64,000 bases of DNA, taken from assembly GCA_041862375.1 (NCBI GenBank), contig JBGVTE010000027.1, positions 4,443-68,442 of the forward strand, in the 5' to 3' direction. A program made the position numbers and the translations under genes. The number at the start of each line of letters is the position of its first letter. The stretch's first letter is position 1. Positions 27,084 through 35,600 of this stretch are shown here, in pieces. The notes under the pieces are model-generated. The model was given only the letters and a program-made list of their open reading frames with translations, was not told the origin of the DNA and made no database searches. The DNA is from WVZL01 sp041862375. GTDB lineage: Bacteria > Acidobacteriota > Aminicenantia > Aminicenantales > Aminicenantaceae.

Positions 27084-27955
27084 CTTGTTGCCTCCACTGA
27101 ATTCTTATTTAGTCGGAAGGAAATGAGGCTGCGATCAAGTCCTAAGTCTTTAGGTGTCCCCCCTAGGGCTAACCCAAGCGCCTGGGTAAAAAATAAAACA
27201 GGGATGTGAAAATTACTCTTAAATTTCTTATTGATTTTATCCTGATAAGCTTCAACATTTATCTGACACAATGGACATGTGGTCACGATGAGATCAGCTT
27301 CGTTCTCATACGCACACTCTAAGATATCTTTGTTGAGCTCTAATCCAACATCAGGGTAAGTTGTCATAAGCATTCCTCCACAGCAGCGGACTTTCATCGG
27401 GAAGTAGACATTTTCGACACCAAGAGCCTCAAAGAGAGAATCCATCATCTGGGGATTCTCTTTATCGTCAAGGCCACGATCTGGGCGCACAATCTGGCAG
27501 CCATAATACTGAGCCATTTTAACGCCATCCAAGCGAAATCGAGCTTGAGAAGCAATGGTATTAATTCCGACATCATTGACTAAAACTTCAAGAGGGTGGC
27601 GTATTTTTAAGCTTAGGCTATAAGCCAAATTATCTCTTTTGAGAGCCTGATCAACTTTTGCCCTCATTATCGGGTTATTTTTGAGAATATGATTTGTTTT
27701 ATAAAGAATTGTGTAGCAAGAGCTACAGGGAGCAATAAGATCTCCCCTGTATTTTTCAGCTAAAGCCAAGTTGCGCGCTGATATAACGAGGGATACAGTT
27801 TCCTTTGTTGCCATGTAGTATGTAGCACCACAACAGTTCCAGTCTTCGAGTTCCACAAGCTCCAGTCCTAATTCCTTAAAGACAAAACGAAAAGACTGGT
27901 CGTAGCCTTTTGCTGATGCTTCAAGGCTGCATCCAGGATAGTATATGTATTCCAT
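27080..27955 (-). CDS. hdrB: HdrB-like heterodisulfide reductase subunit (two CCG domains)
   Basis: 291 residues, GGAGG site. Two cysteine-rich CCG domains: YYPGC near the N-terminus, NCCGATYY and APCSSCY; then YYGCQIV, RCCGGMLM and TTCPLCQ. In HdrB these bind the two non-cubane 4Fe-4S clusters that split a disulfide. Lacking methanogenesis genes, the substrate here is unknown and is probably another thiol/disulfide or a downstream carrier. Start and stop overlap with hdrA and proximity to hdrC (36 bp) show cotranslation. Confidence 0.9.
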   Translation of the reverse strand: MEYIYYPGCSLEASAKGYDQSFRFVFKELGLELVELEDWNCCGATYYMATKETVSLVISARNLALAEKYRGDLIAPCSSCYTILYKTNHILKNNPIMRAKVDQALKRDNLAYSLSLKIRHPLEVLVNDVGINTIASQARFRLDGVKMAQYYGCQIVRPDRGLDDKENPQMMDSLFEALGVENVYFPMKVRCCGGMLMTTYPDVGLELNKDILECAYENEADLIVTTCPLCQINVEAYQDKINKKFKSNFHIPVLFFTQALGLALGGTPKDLGLDRSLISFRLNKNSVEATR

Positions 27956-27991
27956 TTTACCTCCAGATTTTAGATGAGAGAGAATGAAATC

Positions 27992-28612
27992 CTATTCACG
28001 AACAGGAACAACCATTTCCATTATTTCTGCTTCTTTCAGGATTTCTGAAAAAGTTTTTGTTCCTTTGATTTTTTTTGGAACAAATCCTATACGGCCTTTT
28101 GAAATTAGCCTTAAGAATAGAGGGATCATTCCCATCAATTTTAAAGGATTTGTTTTAAGAAAATAAAAGAGTATGAGTCCTGGTTCGTAACTCCGGCCGT
28201 ATCGATTGGTAATAGCGACAAAAGATTTTGAAAGAGCATACACGGGGAATCTCTTTGGGAAAATGTTCTTATCTAATGCCAACCGTTTTAATGTGTAGAT
28301 AATATCCGTGACTTGAACTCCTTGAGGGCATCTCACGGTGCACGCATAGCATGAGGCACAGATCCATATAGTGCGGCTGGAGAGTATGGATTCAATTTCC
28401 CGTGCACGGAAAAGAGCAATAATTTCTCGTGGAGTAATATCCATCGTATAACTTACAGGACATGAACCAGTGCAGCTTCCGCATTGAATACATTTTTTTA
28501 TGCTCTCCCCTCCAGGTATGTTTGAGACCTGCAGAAGAAATAAATCTCTGAGTTCCCTCTCTTTTTTACCTAGAGCACCTGGTATCTTTAATTCCTGCTT
28601 TTTTCTATTCAT
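27992..28612 (-). CDS. hdrC: HdrC-like 4Fe-4S electron-transfer subunit
   Basis: 206 residues with two ferredoxin motifs, CIQCGSCTGSCP and CASCYACTVRCP, separated by about 45 residues, followed by a helical tail, as in HdrC. It passes electrons between the HdrA and HdrB subunits. Its start overlaps the upstream receiver gene's stop by 4 bp (ATGA), so the receiver protein is translationally coupled to the enzyme. Confidence 0.9.
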   Translation of the reverse strand: MNRKKQELKIPGALGKKERELRDLFLLQVSNIPGGESIKKCIQCGSCTGSCPVSYTMDITPREIIALFRAREIESILSSRTIWICASCYACTVRCPQGVQVTDIIYTLKRLALDKNIFPKRFPVYALSKSFVAITNRYGRSYEPGLILFYFLKTNPLKLMGMIPLFLRLISKGRIGFVPKKIKGTKTFSEILKEAEIMEMVVPVRE

Positions 28613-29016
28613 CCCTTAAGCAATTTTTCGATACGAGCAAGTAAATCATCTGGTTTTACAGGTTTATCGATGTAGTCGTCCGGTCCTACCATTCCTTGAT
28701 CTTCTCCCCTGAACTGAAATCTTGAACCAGTCTGCTCTTTCACAGCAGAAATAAAAATAATCGGTGTCTCCTTAAAATCTTTGTATTCTTTAGAGGTCTT
28801 GATGGCATGGCAGAGGGAAAATCCATCAAAAAGACTATCCATCATGATATCAAGAAGGATAAGATCTGGCTTCTCTGTAAAAATTTTTTCTTTTCCCTCC
28901 TTAGGATTCGAAGCAATTACCACTTCGTACAGAGCTGATTCCAAGATAGGTGTTACAGCATCTGTGAAATCTGGATCATCGTCAACTACTAAAATTTTTG
29001 CCTTATGTTTTTCCAT
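28609..29016 (-). CDS. Stand-alone receiver-domain protein
   Basis: 135 residues: VVDDDPDFTD acidic pocket, acceptor Asp in LILLDIMMDS, conserved Lys in DYIDKPVKPDDLL. It has no output domain, and about 20 extra residues (a KEQTGSRFQF segment) before the Lys. It overlaps hdrC and is downstream of a second receiver gene. It may carry phosphate to or from the receiver-kinase encoded at the end of the operon, or act directly on the Hdr complex. Confidence 0.85.
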   Translation of the reverse strand: MEKHKAKILVVDDDPDFTDAVTPILESALYEVVIASNPKEGKEKIFTEKPDLILLDIMMDSLFDGFSLCHAIKTSKEYKDFKETPIIFISAVKEQTGSRFQFRGEDQGMVGPDDYIDKPVKPDDLLARIEKLLKG

Positions 29017-29030
29017 TTTTTCCTCCTTAT

Positions 29031-29399
29031 TTATTTACTAAAGGCACTATTGATTGCCAATTTTAATTCATCTTTGCCGAAAGATTTTATAAAGTAAAAA
29101 AAGATATCCTGTTCTCTGACTTTAGCTTCCAGACGCTTTGTGTTCTTTTTTGTTGTCATGATGATCTTTATTTTAGGGTCGATATTCTTCAGGACAGAAA
29201 CAGCCTCATATCCCTTCATCTCGGGAAGCTTCACATCCATGATTAAACAATTAAAACACCCTTCTGATACTTTCTTTATTGCATCGCAAAGACCCTTGCC
29301 AGTTTCCACATAATAATCTTCCTTTTTTAAAAACCTTGCTAATTTCTCTCTATCCAAAGTATCGGGATCTATGATAAGGATTTTATTTTCTAATACCAT
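29031..29399 (-). CDS. Stand-alone receiver-domain protein, first gene of the hdr operon
   Basis: About 122 residues from ATG 29399, which has AGGAAG upstream. A TTG at 29417 would extend it by six residues, but it lies at the expected transcription start of the -24/-12 promoter at 29429-29445, so ATG 29399 is preferred. Acceptor Asp in CLIMDVKLPEMKGYEA and Lys in FIKSFGKDEL are present; the N-terminal acidic pair is weaker (IIDPDTLDRE). No output domain. 14 bp before the next receiver gene. Confidence 0.8.
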   Translation of the reverse strand: MVLENKILIIDPDTLDREKLARFLKKEDYYVETGKGLCDAIKKVSEGCFNCLIMDVKLPEMKGYEAVSVLKNIDPKIKIIMTTKKNTKRLEAKVREQDIFFYFIKSFGKDELKLAINSAFSK

Positions 29400-29428
29400 C
29401 TTTAATAACTTCCTCAAACATATATTAT

Positions 29429-29445
29429 TGCATTAATTGTGCCAA
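29429..29445 (-). promoter_or_regulatory. Sigma-54 (-24/-12) promoter of the receiver-hdrCBA operon
   Basis: On the minus strand the sequence reads TGGCACAATTAATGCAA, an excellent match to TGGCACG-N4-TTGCA. GG and GC are exactly 10 bases apart (CC at 29442-29443 and GC at 29430-29431 on the plus strand). The predicted start is about 12 bases downstream, near 29418, just before the first gene. An upstream palindrome at 29558-29574 provides an activator site. Confidence 0.8.
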
Positions 29446-29557
29446 ATGTTTCGGGAGTGAAAGAATCAAGACGAAATCATATTTAATTGATATTAAATAA
29501 ATTACATAGGAATTGAAAGCAGGACTATTGCTCTATGAGAAAGGACTAATATTTGAC

Positions 29558-29574
29558 TGGGGTATTTCTCCCCA
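29558..29574. promoter_or_regulatory. Upstream activator palindrome of the hdr operon
   Basis: TGGGG-TATTTCT-CCCCA, a perfect 5-base inverted repeat. It begins 115 bases upstream of the -24 element. Flanks are also shared with the site at 35367-35383: TGAGAAAG lies 18-24 bases before, and CATTCA with GTTC after. Distance, symmetry and duplication fit an enhancer for the NtrC-type activator encoded at 35601-36953; the protein-site link is inference. Confidence 0.7.
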
Positions 29575-29639
29575 TTCATGTTCCAGAAATTCTCAACTGG
29601 ATACAATACTTTTAGCAATGACTTCATGTAGAATTTTTA

Positions 29640-30392
29640 TCAGAAAAACAATAATTTAATTGCTAATAATAATATTACAATAATAAAAAGGTTCCTAATC
29701 CACAGATTGCCTTTCAAAACAGCTAATCTTGTGCCCAAAGTGGCACCTAAAGCCATTGAAAGACCCAAGGGAATAGCCACAGAAAAATCAACAAGCCCGT
29801 GATAATAAAAAAATGTGGAGGCGACCAAGGAAGAAAATATATTGAATATTTTTGTGATATAGGCCACCTGAAGGAAATTCAAATTAAGAGTAACAATAAG
29901 AATATAGCTGAGGAAGGTAACATAACCTCCACTAAAAAATCCTCCATAAATACCCAAAATGAAAATTAATAAAGCACTCGAAACAAATTTTATCTTCGAA
30001 ATATTTTCGCGCTTTTCTTGTAATCCTAAGTCTTTTTTTAAGATAACAGAGCCAGCAATAATAAAAATTATAATCCCTATCACCTTTTTTAAGATATCTT
30101 TATCAATAGCTAAAACAAAACTGGCTCCTATAAGCGAACCACAAATTGTTAAAATAGAAAAAAGAACGATAACTTTATAATGGGATATTTTTATTTTTCT
30201 TCTAAAGCCAAGAGCACCACTAATACTGAGAAAGATTAATGCGACCATATTTGTAGCAACAGCATTTTTTGAAATCATTCCAAATGAAATAAGCGCAGGC
30301 ACAGTTATTAAAGAGGTTCCGCCAACAGATACACTAAAAATACTTACAATAAAAGAAAGTAAGCAAACTATAAAAATACTAGAATAACTCAT
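29640..30392 (-). CDS. TauE/SafE-family permease
   Basis: 250 residues with about eight membrane segments. Repeat signatures are SVSVGGTSLITVPALISFG and GIYGGFFSGGYVTFLSYILI. It is a diverged paralogue of the permease at 21727. It lies between the hydrogenase and hdr operons on the same strand, 300 bp after hydA and ending about 66 bp before the hdr activator palindrome. No sigma-54 element is seen before it. It could export a sulfur anion handled by the Hyd/Hdr enzymes. The gap 30393-30692 holds no recognisable gene. Confidence 0.8.
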   Translation of the reverse strand: MSYSSIFIVCLLSFIVSIFSVSVGGTSLITVPALISFGMISKNAVATNMVALIFLSISGALGFRRKIKISHYKVIVLFSILTICGSLIGASFVLAIDKDILKKVIGIIIFIIAGSVILKKDLGLQEKRENISKIKFVSSALLIFILGIYGGFFSGGYVTFLSYILIVTLNLNFLQVAYITKIFNIFSSLVASTFFYYHGLVDFSVAIPLGLSMALGATLGTRLAVLKGNLWIRNLFIIVILLLAIKLLFF

Positions 30393-30692
30393 ATAAGTTC
30401 TTTTAATTTAATTAAGCCCAAAAAAACTTCATGACAGATGGAAGTATTTCTTAGAGTGATTTTGTATTATTTCGAATTGTTGGTGTGAATCTACTATGTA
30501 TATATTAAAAAAATGTTTGAAAATTGACTTATCTAAATTCATTGACGGGCAATCAAATGATTTCTATGGTTAAGATTCGTGTGTTTACTAATTATGTATC
30601 TTATAATTCATTGTTCTTGGCAGCGTAATTTTAAGGATATAAAATTAACATTCTATAAAACTTTTATGGCTTCCTTTTTTTAAAAGTATAAG

Positions 30693-32432
30693 TCAGTTAA
30701 TTACCTCATCAAGGACTTCCAGCAGGGCCTTCCGAACAGCTTTAGAAATATTTTCTCCTTTCTCTATTGTATCAGGTTGAATACCTAGAACATAAGAATT
30801 CTTTATTCGTTCATAGCTCATCTCACTCGATATGAACGGCAGGAGTCTGTGACTCAGTGCAGAATTGGAGAAAATATAGTGTAGCGGTATTAAAGTCACT
30901 TTCCCTGGCTTCTCTCTAAAGTTAACAGCATCAAAGAAAACAAGAGTCCGATGAGGCCCGCCTTTCCAAGAAATATCTTGCTCTTTTATTTCTGACTCAA
31001 GCCAGACATCTTTTACTCCCCGTTTTTTCAGTTCAAGAGCTAGCTCTATGCCAAGTCCATCATCAGAATAATCTTTTTTACCTACTCCTATAAAAATTGG
31101 AGACCCCGCTGCTTTGATCTCCTCTAATTTTATTCTCCAGTTATTATGTGGAGCTTTTTTAACCTCAGCCATATGGACGGAACAGCTGAAGCAGGGGTCG
31201 AAAGCCCTAACGACTAAGTCCATTCTATCCCTGATCTTTTCATCTTCGTCTCTATCAAGTAGTTTCTGAGCTGCAATATAGCAGTATCTTTCGATATCTT
31301 CAGTATTTTGAGCAGTTGGAGTAATAATGTCAGAGTATGAGACAAGGCCATCCGAGATTTCATAGCAATGGATAAGAAGACCACGAGGTGCCTCAACGAT
31401 CCCGACTCCTTTTCCTTCTTTAGCTGTATACTTTCCAATAGAAGGATTAGGGAGTTTGAGCATTTCATCAACAATTTTAGGTATCCTTTCGAAAGCATAA
31501 AGAATTTCCAATGCCTGAGCTGCGTTGTTAAAGAGAGGGTTTCGCTTCCAGCGCGGATTGAAGTATTTTTTATACATTTTTCCTGCTTGGCCTTTCAGCC
31601 TTTCACCGAGATTATTAACTCTAGCTAAGGCTCCGACGGAATACGGCTTACCATTATAGCGACTGTGTTTAGCATAGGAATGAGATACGATGAATTCATT
31701 TGTCAGATTCCTATAATCATCTTTGTGAATTATTTCTCCGGTGGAAAGGATGATTTGATCTCCCGCAAACCCGTACTTATTCTTGGCTGGATTACAGCAG
31801 GCATACACAGTATCATCCTCCGGACAATCAGGATAATCGAGTTCGCAGAAAAGATTCACTGTTTTTAAGACGAAGGGCATAAATTGGATAGCCCTGCTTT
31901 TTATCCAAATCAGCTCATCTTTGGAAGGAAATCTTCCGAATCCTCCGATAACCGGATTTTCTCCGTGTATATAACGACCGCTTGCTGTCATCATGATGTG
32001 ATTTCCGAATTCCTTCATCTCGAGCGCAATCTTGACTTCAAAATCGAATTTGGAAGCCAAGGCTATTGCATTGGGAAATCCTACATAGTCAGGGAGAGCC
32101 AGGTAATAAACGTGGAGTGAGTGGCTTTCTATCATTTCACCCAGATGCATGAGTTCTCTAAAAAGCGAAACTTTAGAAGGGACTTTTACGACAAGAGCAT
32201 TCTCCATAGCACGAATGGAAGCGTATTTATGAGAAACAGAGCAGATTGCGCAGATTCGGGGTACTATGTTTACATTTTCTTCTGGAGTTTTACCTAGAGT
32301 CAATCTCTCAACTAAGCGTGGGCCTTCGAATATTTTAACTTTTACATCTGTCACAGCTTTCCCGTCGAGTGTGGCATAAACTCCCCCTTTTCCCTCAACC
32401 CTTGCCAGGTGATCTATAGAAATTTTCTTCAT
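30693..32432 (-). CDS. hydA: Group-3b [NiFe] hydrogenase large subunit fused to an M52 maturation endopeptidase
   Basis: 579 residues; homologous alpha subunits are about 430. Residues 1-420 are the large subunit: Ni-Fe ligands C61 and C64 (RICAICSVSH) and C414 and C417 (DPCFSCSVH). Normally a separate protease cuts just after this His (H420) once nickel is loaded, removing a short tail. Here the tail is a linker (421-443) and then a full HycI/HyaD-like domain: GVGKKDYSDDGLG (449-461), FFDAVNFREKPG (499-510), SALSHRL (524-530) and LGIQPD (549-554). The three metal ligands expected from HybD/HycI align with D458, D501 and H528. Overlaps hydD by 4 bp; last gene of hydBGDA. Confidence 0.9.
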   Translation of the reverse strand: MKKISIDHLARVEGKGGVYATLDGKAVTDVKVKIFEGPRLVERLTLGKTPEENVNIVPRICAICSVSHKYASIRAMENALVVKVPSKVSLFRELMHLGEMIESHSLHVYYLALPDYVGFPNAIALASKFDFEVKIALEMKEFGNHIMMTASGRYIHGENPVIGGFGRFPSKDELIWIKSRAIQFMPFVLKTVNLFCELDYPDCPEDDTVYACCNPAKNKYGFAGDQIILSTGEIIHKDDYRNLTNEFIVSHSYAKHSRYNGKPYSVGALARVNNLGERLKGQAGKMYKKYFNPRWKRNPLFNNAAQALEILYAFERIPKIVDEMLKLPNPSIGKYTAKEGKGVGIVEAPRGLLIHCYEISDGLVSYSDIITPTAQNTEDIERYCYIAAQKLLDRDEDEKIRDRMDLVVRAFDPCFSCSVHMAEVKKAPHNNWRIKLEEIKAAGSPIFIGVGKKDYSDDGLGIELALELKKRGVKDVWLESEIKEQDISWKGGPHRTLVFFDAVNFREKPGKVTLIPLHYIFSNSALSHRLLPFISSEMSYERIKNSYVLGIQPDTIEKGENISKAVRKALLEVLDEVIN

Positions 32433-33220
32433 TTCTCTTCTCCTTTGATTTTACCTAAAAAATCAGCTATTCCTGTGCCGCTGAAATTGGCCATTTTCTT
32501 CTTTATATATTCACTATCAAATCCTTTTTCTTGTAAGAGACTAAATTCAGAAGTGAGGTTGGCGTTTTCAACTGGTCCCCAGCAGCCAACACAGGGCAGG
32601 TTGTGGTTGATACAGATTGATCCACATCCGGCCCTTGTAATCGGACCTAAGCACGGTATGTCCTTGTTAAGAAGACAATCATTCTCATTCCATTTGCACT
32701 CCACGCAAACAGGGAATCGGTAGAGCTCGGGAGGATTGCCTCTCAGGATTCGGGTGAAAGTGGATAAAAATTGTTCTTTTCCAATGGGACAACCGGGTAG
32801 ATAATAATCCACCTTGACGTAAGCATCGATGGGCTTCGATTGGACTGGCTTGGTGTGAGTCATAGATTTATCCCCATAGACTTCTTTGTAATTCTTTTTC
32901 CAATCTTTCTGATCCAGAAAGGCAGATTGAATTCCTCCAAAACAAGCACAGATTCCTATTGCCACTACAGTCTTTGCTCTCTTTCTTATGCCCAAGAGCT
33001 CTTTGACTTCTTTTTCTGTTGAAACAGTCCCTTCAATAAAGGCAACATCCAGCTCTCCATCGATGTTATCGCTCTTTGCCATGAGAAAAGAATGCACGTC
33101 AGCAGCTTCGAATATATTTATCAGCTCTTTTTCACAATCGAGGATAAGCAGCGCATCACCGGCGCAGCCTGTTAATTCGTAGATTCCAATTTTCAATCTA
33201 TCTTCGCTTGCTTTTTCCAT
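32429..33220 (-). CDS. hydD: [NiFe] hydrogenase small (delta) subunit
   Basis: 263 residues, GGAGG site. N-terminal ELTGCAGDALLIL, then CACFGGIQ, PGCPIGKEQFL, and a C-terminal cysteine-rich block CVECKWNENDCLL, CLGPITRAGCGSIC and PCVGCWGP. These supply the three 4Fe-4S clusters of group-3 small subunits. No Tat signal, so the enzyme is cytoplasmic. It passes electrons from the NiFe site in HydA to the beta/gamma subunits. Confidence 0.92.
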   Translation of the reverse strand: MEKASEDRLKIGIYELTGCAGDALLILDCEKELINIFEAADVHSFLMAKSDNIDGELDVAFIEGTVSTEKEVKELLGIRKRAKTVVAIGICACFGGIQSAFLDQKDWKKNYKEVYGDKSMTHTKPVQSKPIDAYVKVDYYLPGCPIGKEQFLSTFTRILRGNPPELYRFPVCVECKWNENDCLLNKDIPCLGPITRAGCGSICINHNLPCVGCWGPVENANLTSEFSLLQEKGFDSEYIKKKMANFSGTGIADFLGKIKGEEK

Positions 33221-33230
33221 TGTTTCCTCC

Positions 33231-34091
33231 TTAAATGAGCTCTCTCATGTGGATAACATCCCAGTAGGTAAAAACGGGTCCATCAAGGCAGGTGTATATA
33301 TAGTCAATTGCACAGTGACCACATTTTCCCACTCCACATTTCATCCTTCTCTCAAGCGTCATCAAGATTTGATCCTTTGGTATGTTTAAATTTAGAAACT
33401 CCTTGATTACAAATTTATACATAACAGGCGGGCCGCACACGACCCCATATGTGTTTACAGAATCGATATCTTTGAGGAATGGAAAGAGTGTGGTAACAAC
33501 ACCTATGTTTTCTGTCCAGGCACCTGTGTCATCCGCATCAACAGCCAAGTAGCATTCGAGGTCTTTTCTTTCTTTTAATGCAAAGAATTCATCACAGAAG
33601 ATCATTTCAGCTGGCCTCTTAGCCCCATGAAGCATTATTACCTTTCGGAAATGGTCGCGGTTATCAAGGCAATACAGCAAAACAGAACGAAGAGGAGCTA
33701 CGCCAAGGCCTCCCATGACGATGATAATATCCTTGTGGATCATCTTTTCTATCGGGAAACCGTTGCCATAGGGGCCTCTGAACCCGATTAAATCATTTTC
33801 TTTCATCCGGAAAAGGGCATTGGTAACAGTTCCAACTTTACGAATGCAGAATTCCAACAGGCCTGGCCGTGATGGTGTGGAGGATATAGAGAAGGGAGCT
33901 TCGCCAGCGCCTAGAACAGAAATCATAGCGAACTGACCGGGACGATACTTAAAAGAGAGGGCCTTTTCCATGTCCACAATCCTAACCTGAAAAAATTTGA
34001 CATCTTCTGTGAGATGATACATACGGACAATTCTTGCAGTCTCAGGGACAAAAGGGTTGGCTTGCGTTACATTTTTATTTTCTCTGTTCAT
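33231..34091 (-). CDS. hydG: Hydrogenase gamma subunit: FAD/NAD(P)-binding diaphorase
   Basis: 286 residues: ferredoxin-reductase-like FAD domain (FKYRPGQFAMISV, about 47-59), NAD(P) domain (IIIVMGGLGVAPLRSVLLY, about 126-144) and a C-terminal 2Fe-2S motif (CGVGKCGHC plus a later Cys). This subunit exchanges electrons with NAD(P)H in sulfhydrogenases. It overlaps hydB by 4 bp and precedes hydD by 10 bp, the same order as hydBGDA of Pyrococcus. Confidence 0.9.
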   Translation of the reverse strand: MNRENKNVTQANPFVPETARIVRMYHLTEDVKFFQVRIVDMEKALSFKYRPGQFAMISVLGAGEAPFSISSTPSRPGLLEFCIRKVGTVTNALFRMKENDLIGFRGPYGNGFPIEKMIHKDIIIVMGGLGVAPLRSVLLYCLDNRDHFRKVIMLHGAKRPAEMIFCDEFFALKERKDLECYLAVDADDTGAWTENIGVVTTLFPFLKDIDSVNTYGVVCGPPVMYKFVIKEFLNLNIPKDQILMTLERRMKCGVGKCGHCAIDYIYTCLDGPVFTYWDVIHMRELI

Positions 34092-35146
34092 TTTGTCACC
34101 TCTTTATTGAATCTTGCCCAGAATGCTTCCACTTCTTCTCCAAGGAGAGATTTCCCTACTGTCTTTGCATTAATATCTACTGGACAGGTAGCAATGCAAC
34201 GGCCGCATCCAACACAGCTCGGTTTTCCATACTTGGAGACATATGCTTGCAGCTTATGTGTGTACCAGAGTTTCAGCCTATCGGACCTATTTTCTCTGAA
34301 GTTCTCCCCCCCAGCAACTTCTGAATATTCCTCAAATGTACATGAATCCCAGTGGCGGATGATTTTGCCATCCTTTCCACCCAAGAACTGCTTATCCATG
34401 ATGTTGTAGCAGTTGCAGGTTGGGCAGACATTGGTGCAGGAGCCACAAGCTAAACAGGCATCACCCAGTTTCTCCCAGAGCGGGTCTTTGTATTTAAGCT
34501 CTACGAGGTCAGGCAAAGCAGTGAAGTTTATATTCAATGTATATGCTTTATTTCTTTCTGTCTGCCACTTGATGAAGGTTTGGATGTCTTTGTCTGTTAA
34601 GCTTTCATCGAATATCTCTGGCTTAAGGCGAATAAGATCGTCGCCCTGGCTTGAGCCAATCCAGACCATAAAGAAATCTTTGAGATCGGTGAAGAAAAGA
34701 TCGAAGCCTTCTTCTATGATATGGGTATTAGTTGATCTGGCGAAACAGTATTCATCTGGCCAGCAGGAGAGTCCTAAAATCAAGGTGTTTTTTCTAGCTT
34801 CAAGGTAATATGGATCAAGATAAGCTTGGTTGAAGAAATTATCCAAGGTAAGTACGCCATGTATATCGCAAGGATGAATACCAAAAAGAATATTTTTTGC
34901 AATGTGAGAAAAGTCTTCTTTATAGCCTTTATCAGAAACACTAAACATGCTGAAATAGGGAGAGAGAAATATCTTTCGAGGAGGGATAATAGTTCTGGTG
35001 GTGTTCATCTCAATCTGAGCAAAGTCATCAACAATTTTAAAAACGTACTTGTCCCCTTTCTTAATGGGTGCCCATAGATCAGCCTCCTTAGAAATTATTT
35101 CTAAGAAGGAAAAGAAGTTATCCTTTTTTAATTTGATAATCCGCAT
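34088..35146 (-). CDS. hydB: Hydrogenase beta subunit: two-4Fe-4S electron-transfer protein
   Basis: 352 residues, GAGG site. The C-terminal half holds CLACGSCTNVCPTCNC and CVGCGRCIATCPVD, a dicluster ferredoxin domain; the N-terminal half (FGIHPCDIHGVLTLDNFF) is typical of sulfhydrogenase beta / anaerobic sulfite reductase A-like proteins. It is the first gene of the operon, 80-90 bases downstream of a -24/-12 promoter. Confidence 0.9.
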   Translation of the reverse strand: MRIIKLKKDNFFSFLEIISKEADLWAPIKKGDKYVFKIVDDFAQIEMNTTRTIIPPRKIFLSPYFSMFSVSDKGYKEDFSHIAKNILFGIHPCDIHGVLTLDNFFNQAYLDPYYLEARKNTLILGLSCWPDEYCFARSTNTHIIEEGFDLFFTDLKDFFMVWIGSSQGDDLIRLKPEIFDESLTDKDIQTFIKWQTERNKAYTLNINFTALPDLVELKYKDPLWEKLGDACLACGSCTNVCPTCNCYNIMDKQFLGGKDGKIIRHWDSCTFEEYSEVAGGENFRENRSDRLKLWYTHKLQAYVSKYGKPSCVGCGRCIATCPVDINAKTVGKSLLGEEVEAFWARFNKEVTK

Positions 35147-35236
35147 TTTTTTATCCTCTTTTATTATTTAAACATATAATTTTTTTTAATCTCATTTGAC
35201 CTTCTACACTAAAAGACTTCATTTATAAAAATAACA

Positions 35237-35253
35237 AGCAAATAACATGCCTA
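35237..35253 (-). promoter_or_regulatory. Sigma-54 (-24/-12) promoter of hydBGDA
   Basis: The minus strand reads AGGCATGTTATTTGCTT, matching the sigma-54 consensus with GG (plus-strand CC at 35250-35251) and GC (35238-35239) exactly 10 bases apart. The start would be near 35226, giving a leader of about 80 nt. The remainder of the 454-base gap 35147-35600 is AT-rich apart from the palindrome at 35367. Confidence 0.75.
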
Positions 35254-35366
35254 ATTCCAGCTTGTGAAGTAAAATTATTATTTTTATGTAAGTTATTGAA
35301 TCAAAAAGAATAAGAATATATTCCGCTTTATGAGTCATATTTGAGAAAGAAGATTAGCAGCATACC

Positions 35367-35383
35367 TGGGGTATTTTTCCTCA
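35367..35383. promoter_or_regulatory. Upstream activator palindrome of hydBGDA
   Basis: TGGGG-TATTTTT-CCTCA, with one mismatch in the second arm. It begins 116 bases upstream of the -24 element, matching the 115 bases at the hdr operon. The same orientation and flanking words (TGAGAAAG before, CATTCA and TGTTC after) support a common activator. Confidence 0.65.
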
Positions 35384-35600
35384 TTCACTGTTCAATTATG
35401 ACATATATCTTGAGTAAGTCAGCGGAACAGTAAACGAGTAACTCAGTGACACTGCTGTCCTGCATTATTTAATTGTTCCCAATTAAAGTAATTAAGTCGT
35501 GGTTAAAGGGGAAATTTAAAAAAGAGAAGGAAGCTATTTTATTTACTAAATAACAGAATCAGTATAAACCGATATTATTATTTATCGAGCTAATGAGTCA

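Noticed and set aside
29400..29417. TTG 29417 as start of the first receiver
   Set aside because: It would lie at the predicted transcription start of the -24/-12 promoter; ATG 29399 has a proper ribosome site.
30693..32432. hydA fusion as an artefact of a missed frameshift
   Set aside because: The frame is open through the linker and both domains are in one phase, so no indel is needed; a lost stop codon by point change is still possible but cannot be seen here.
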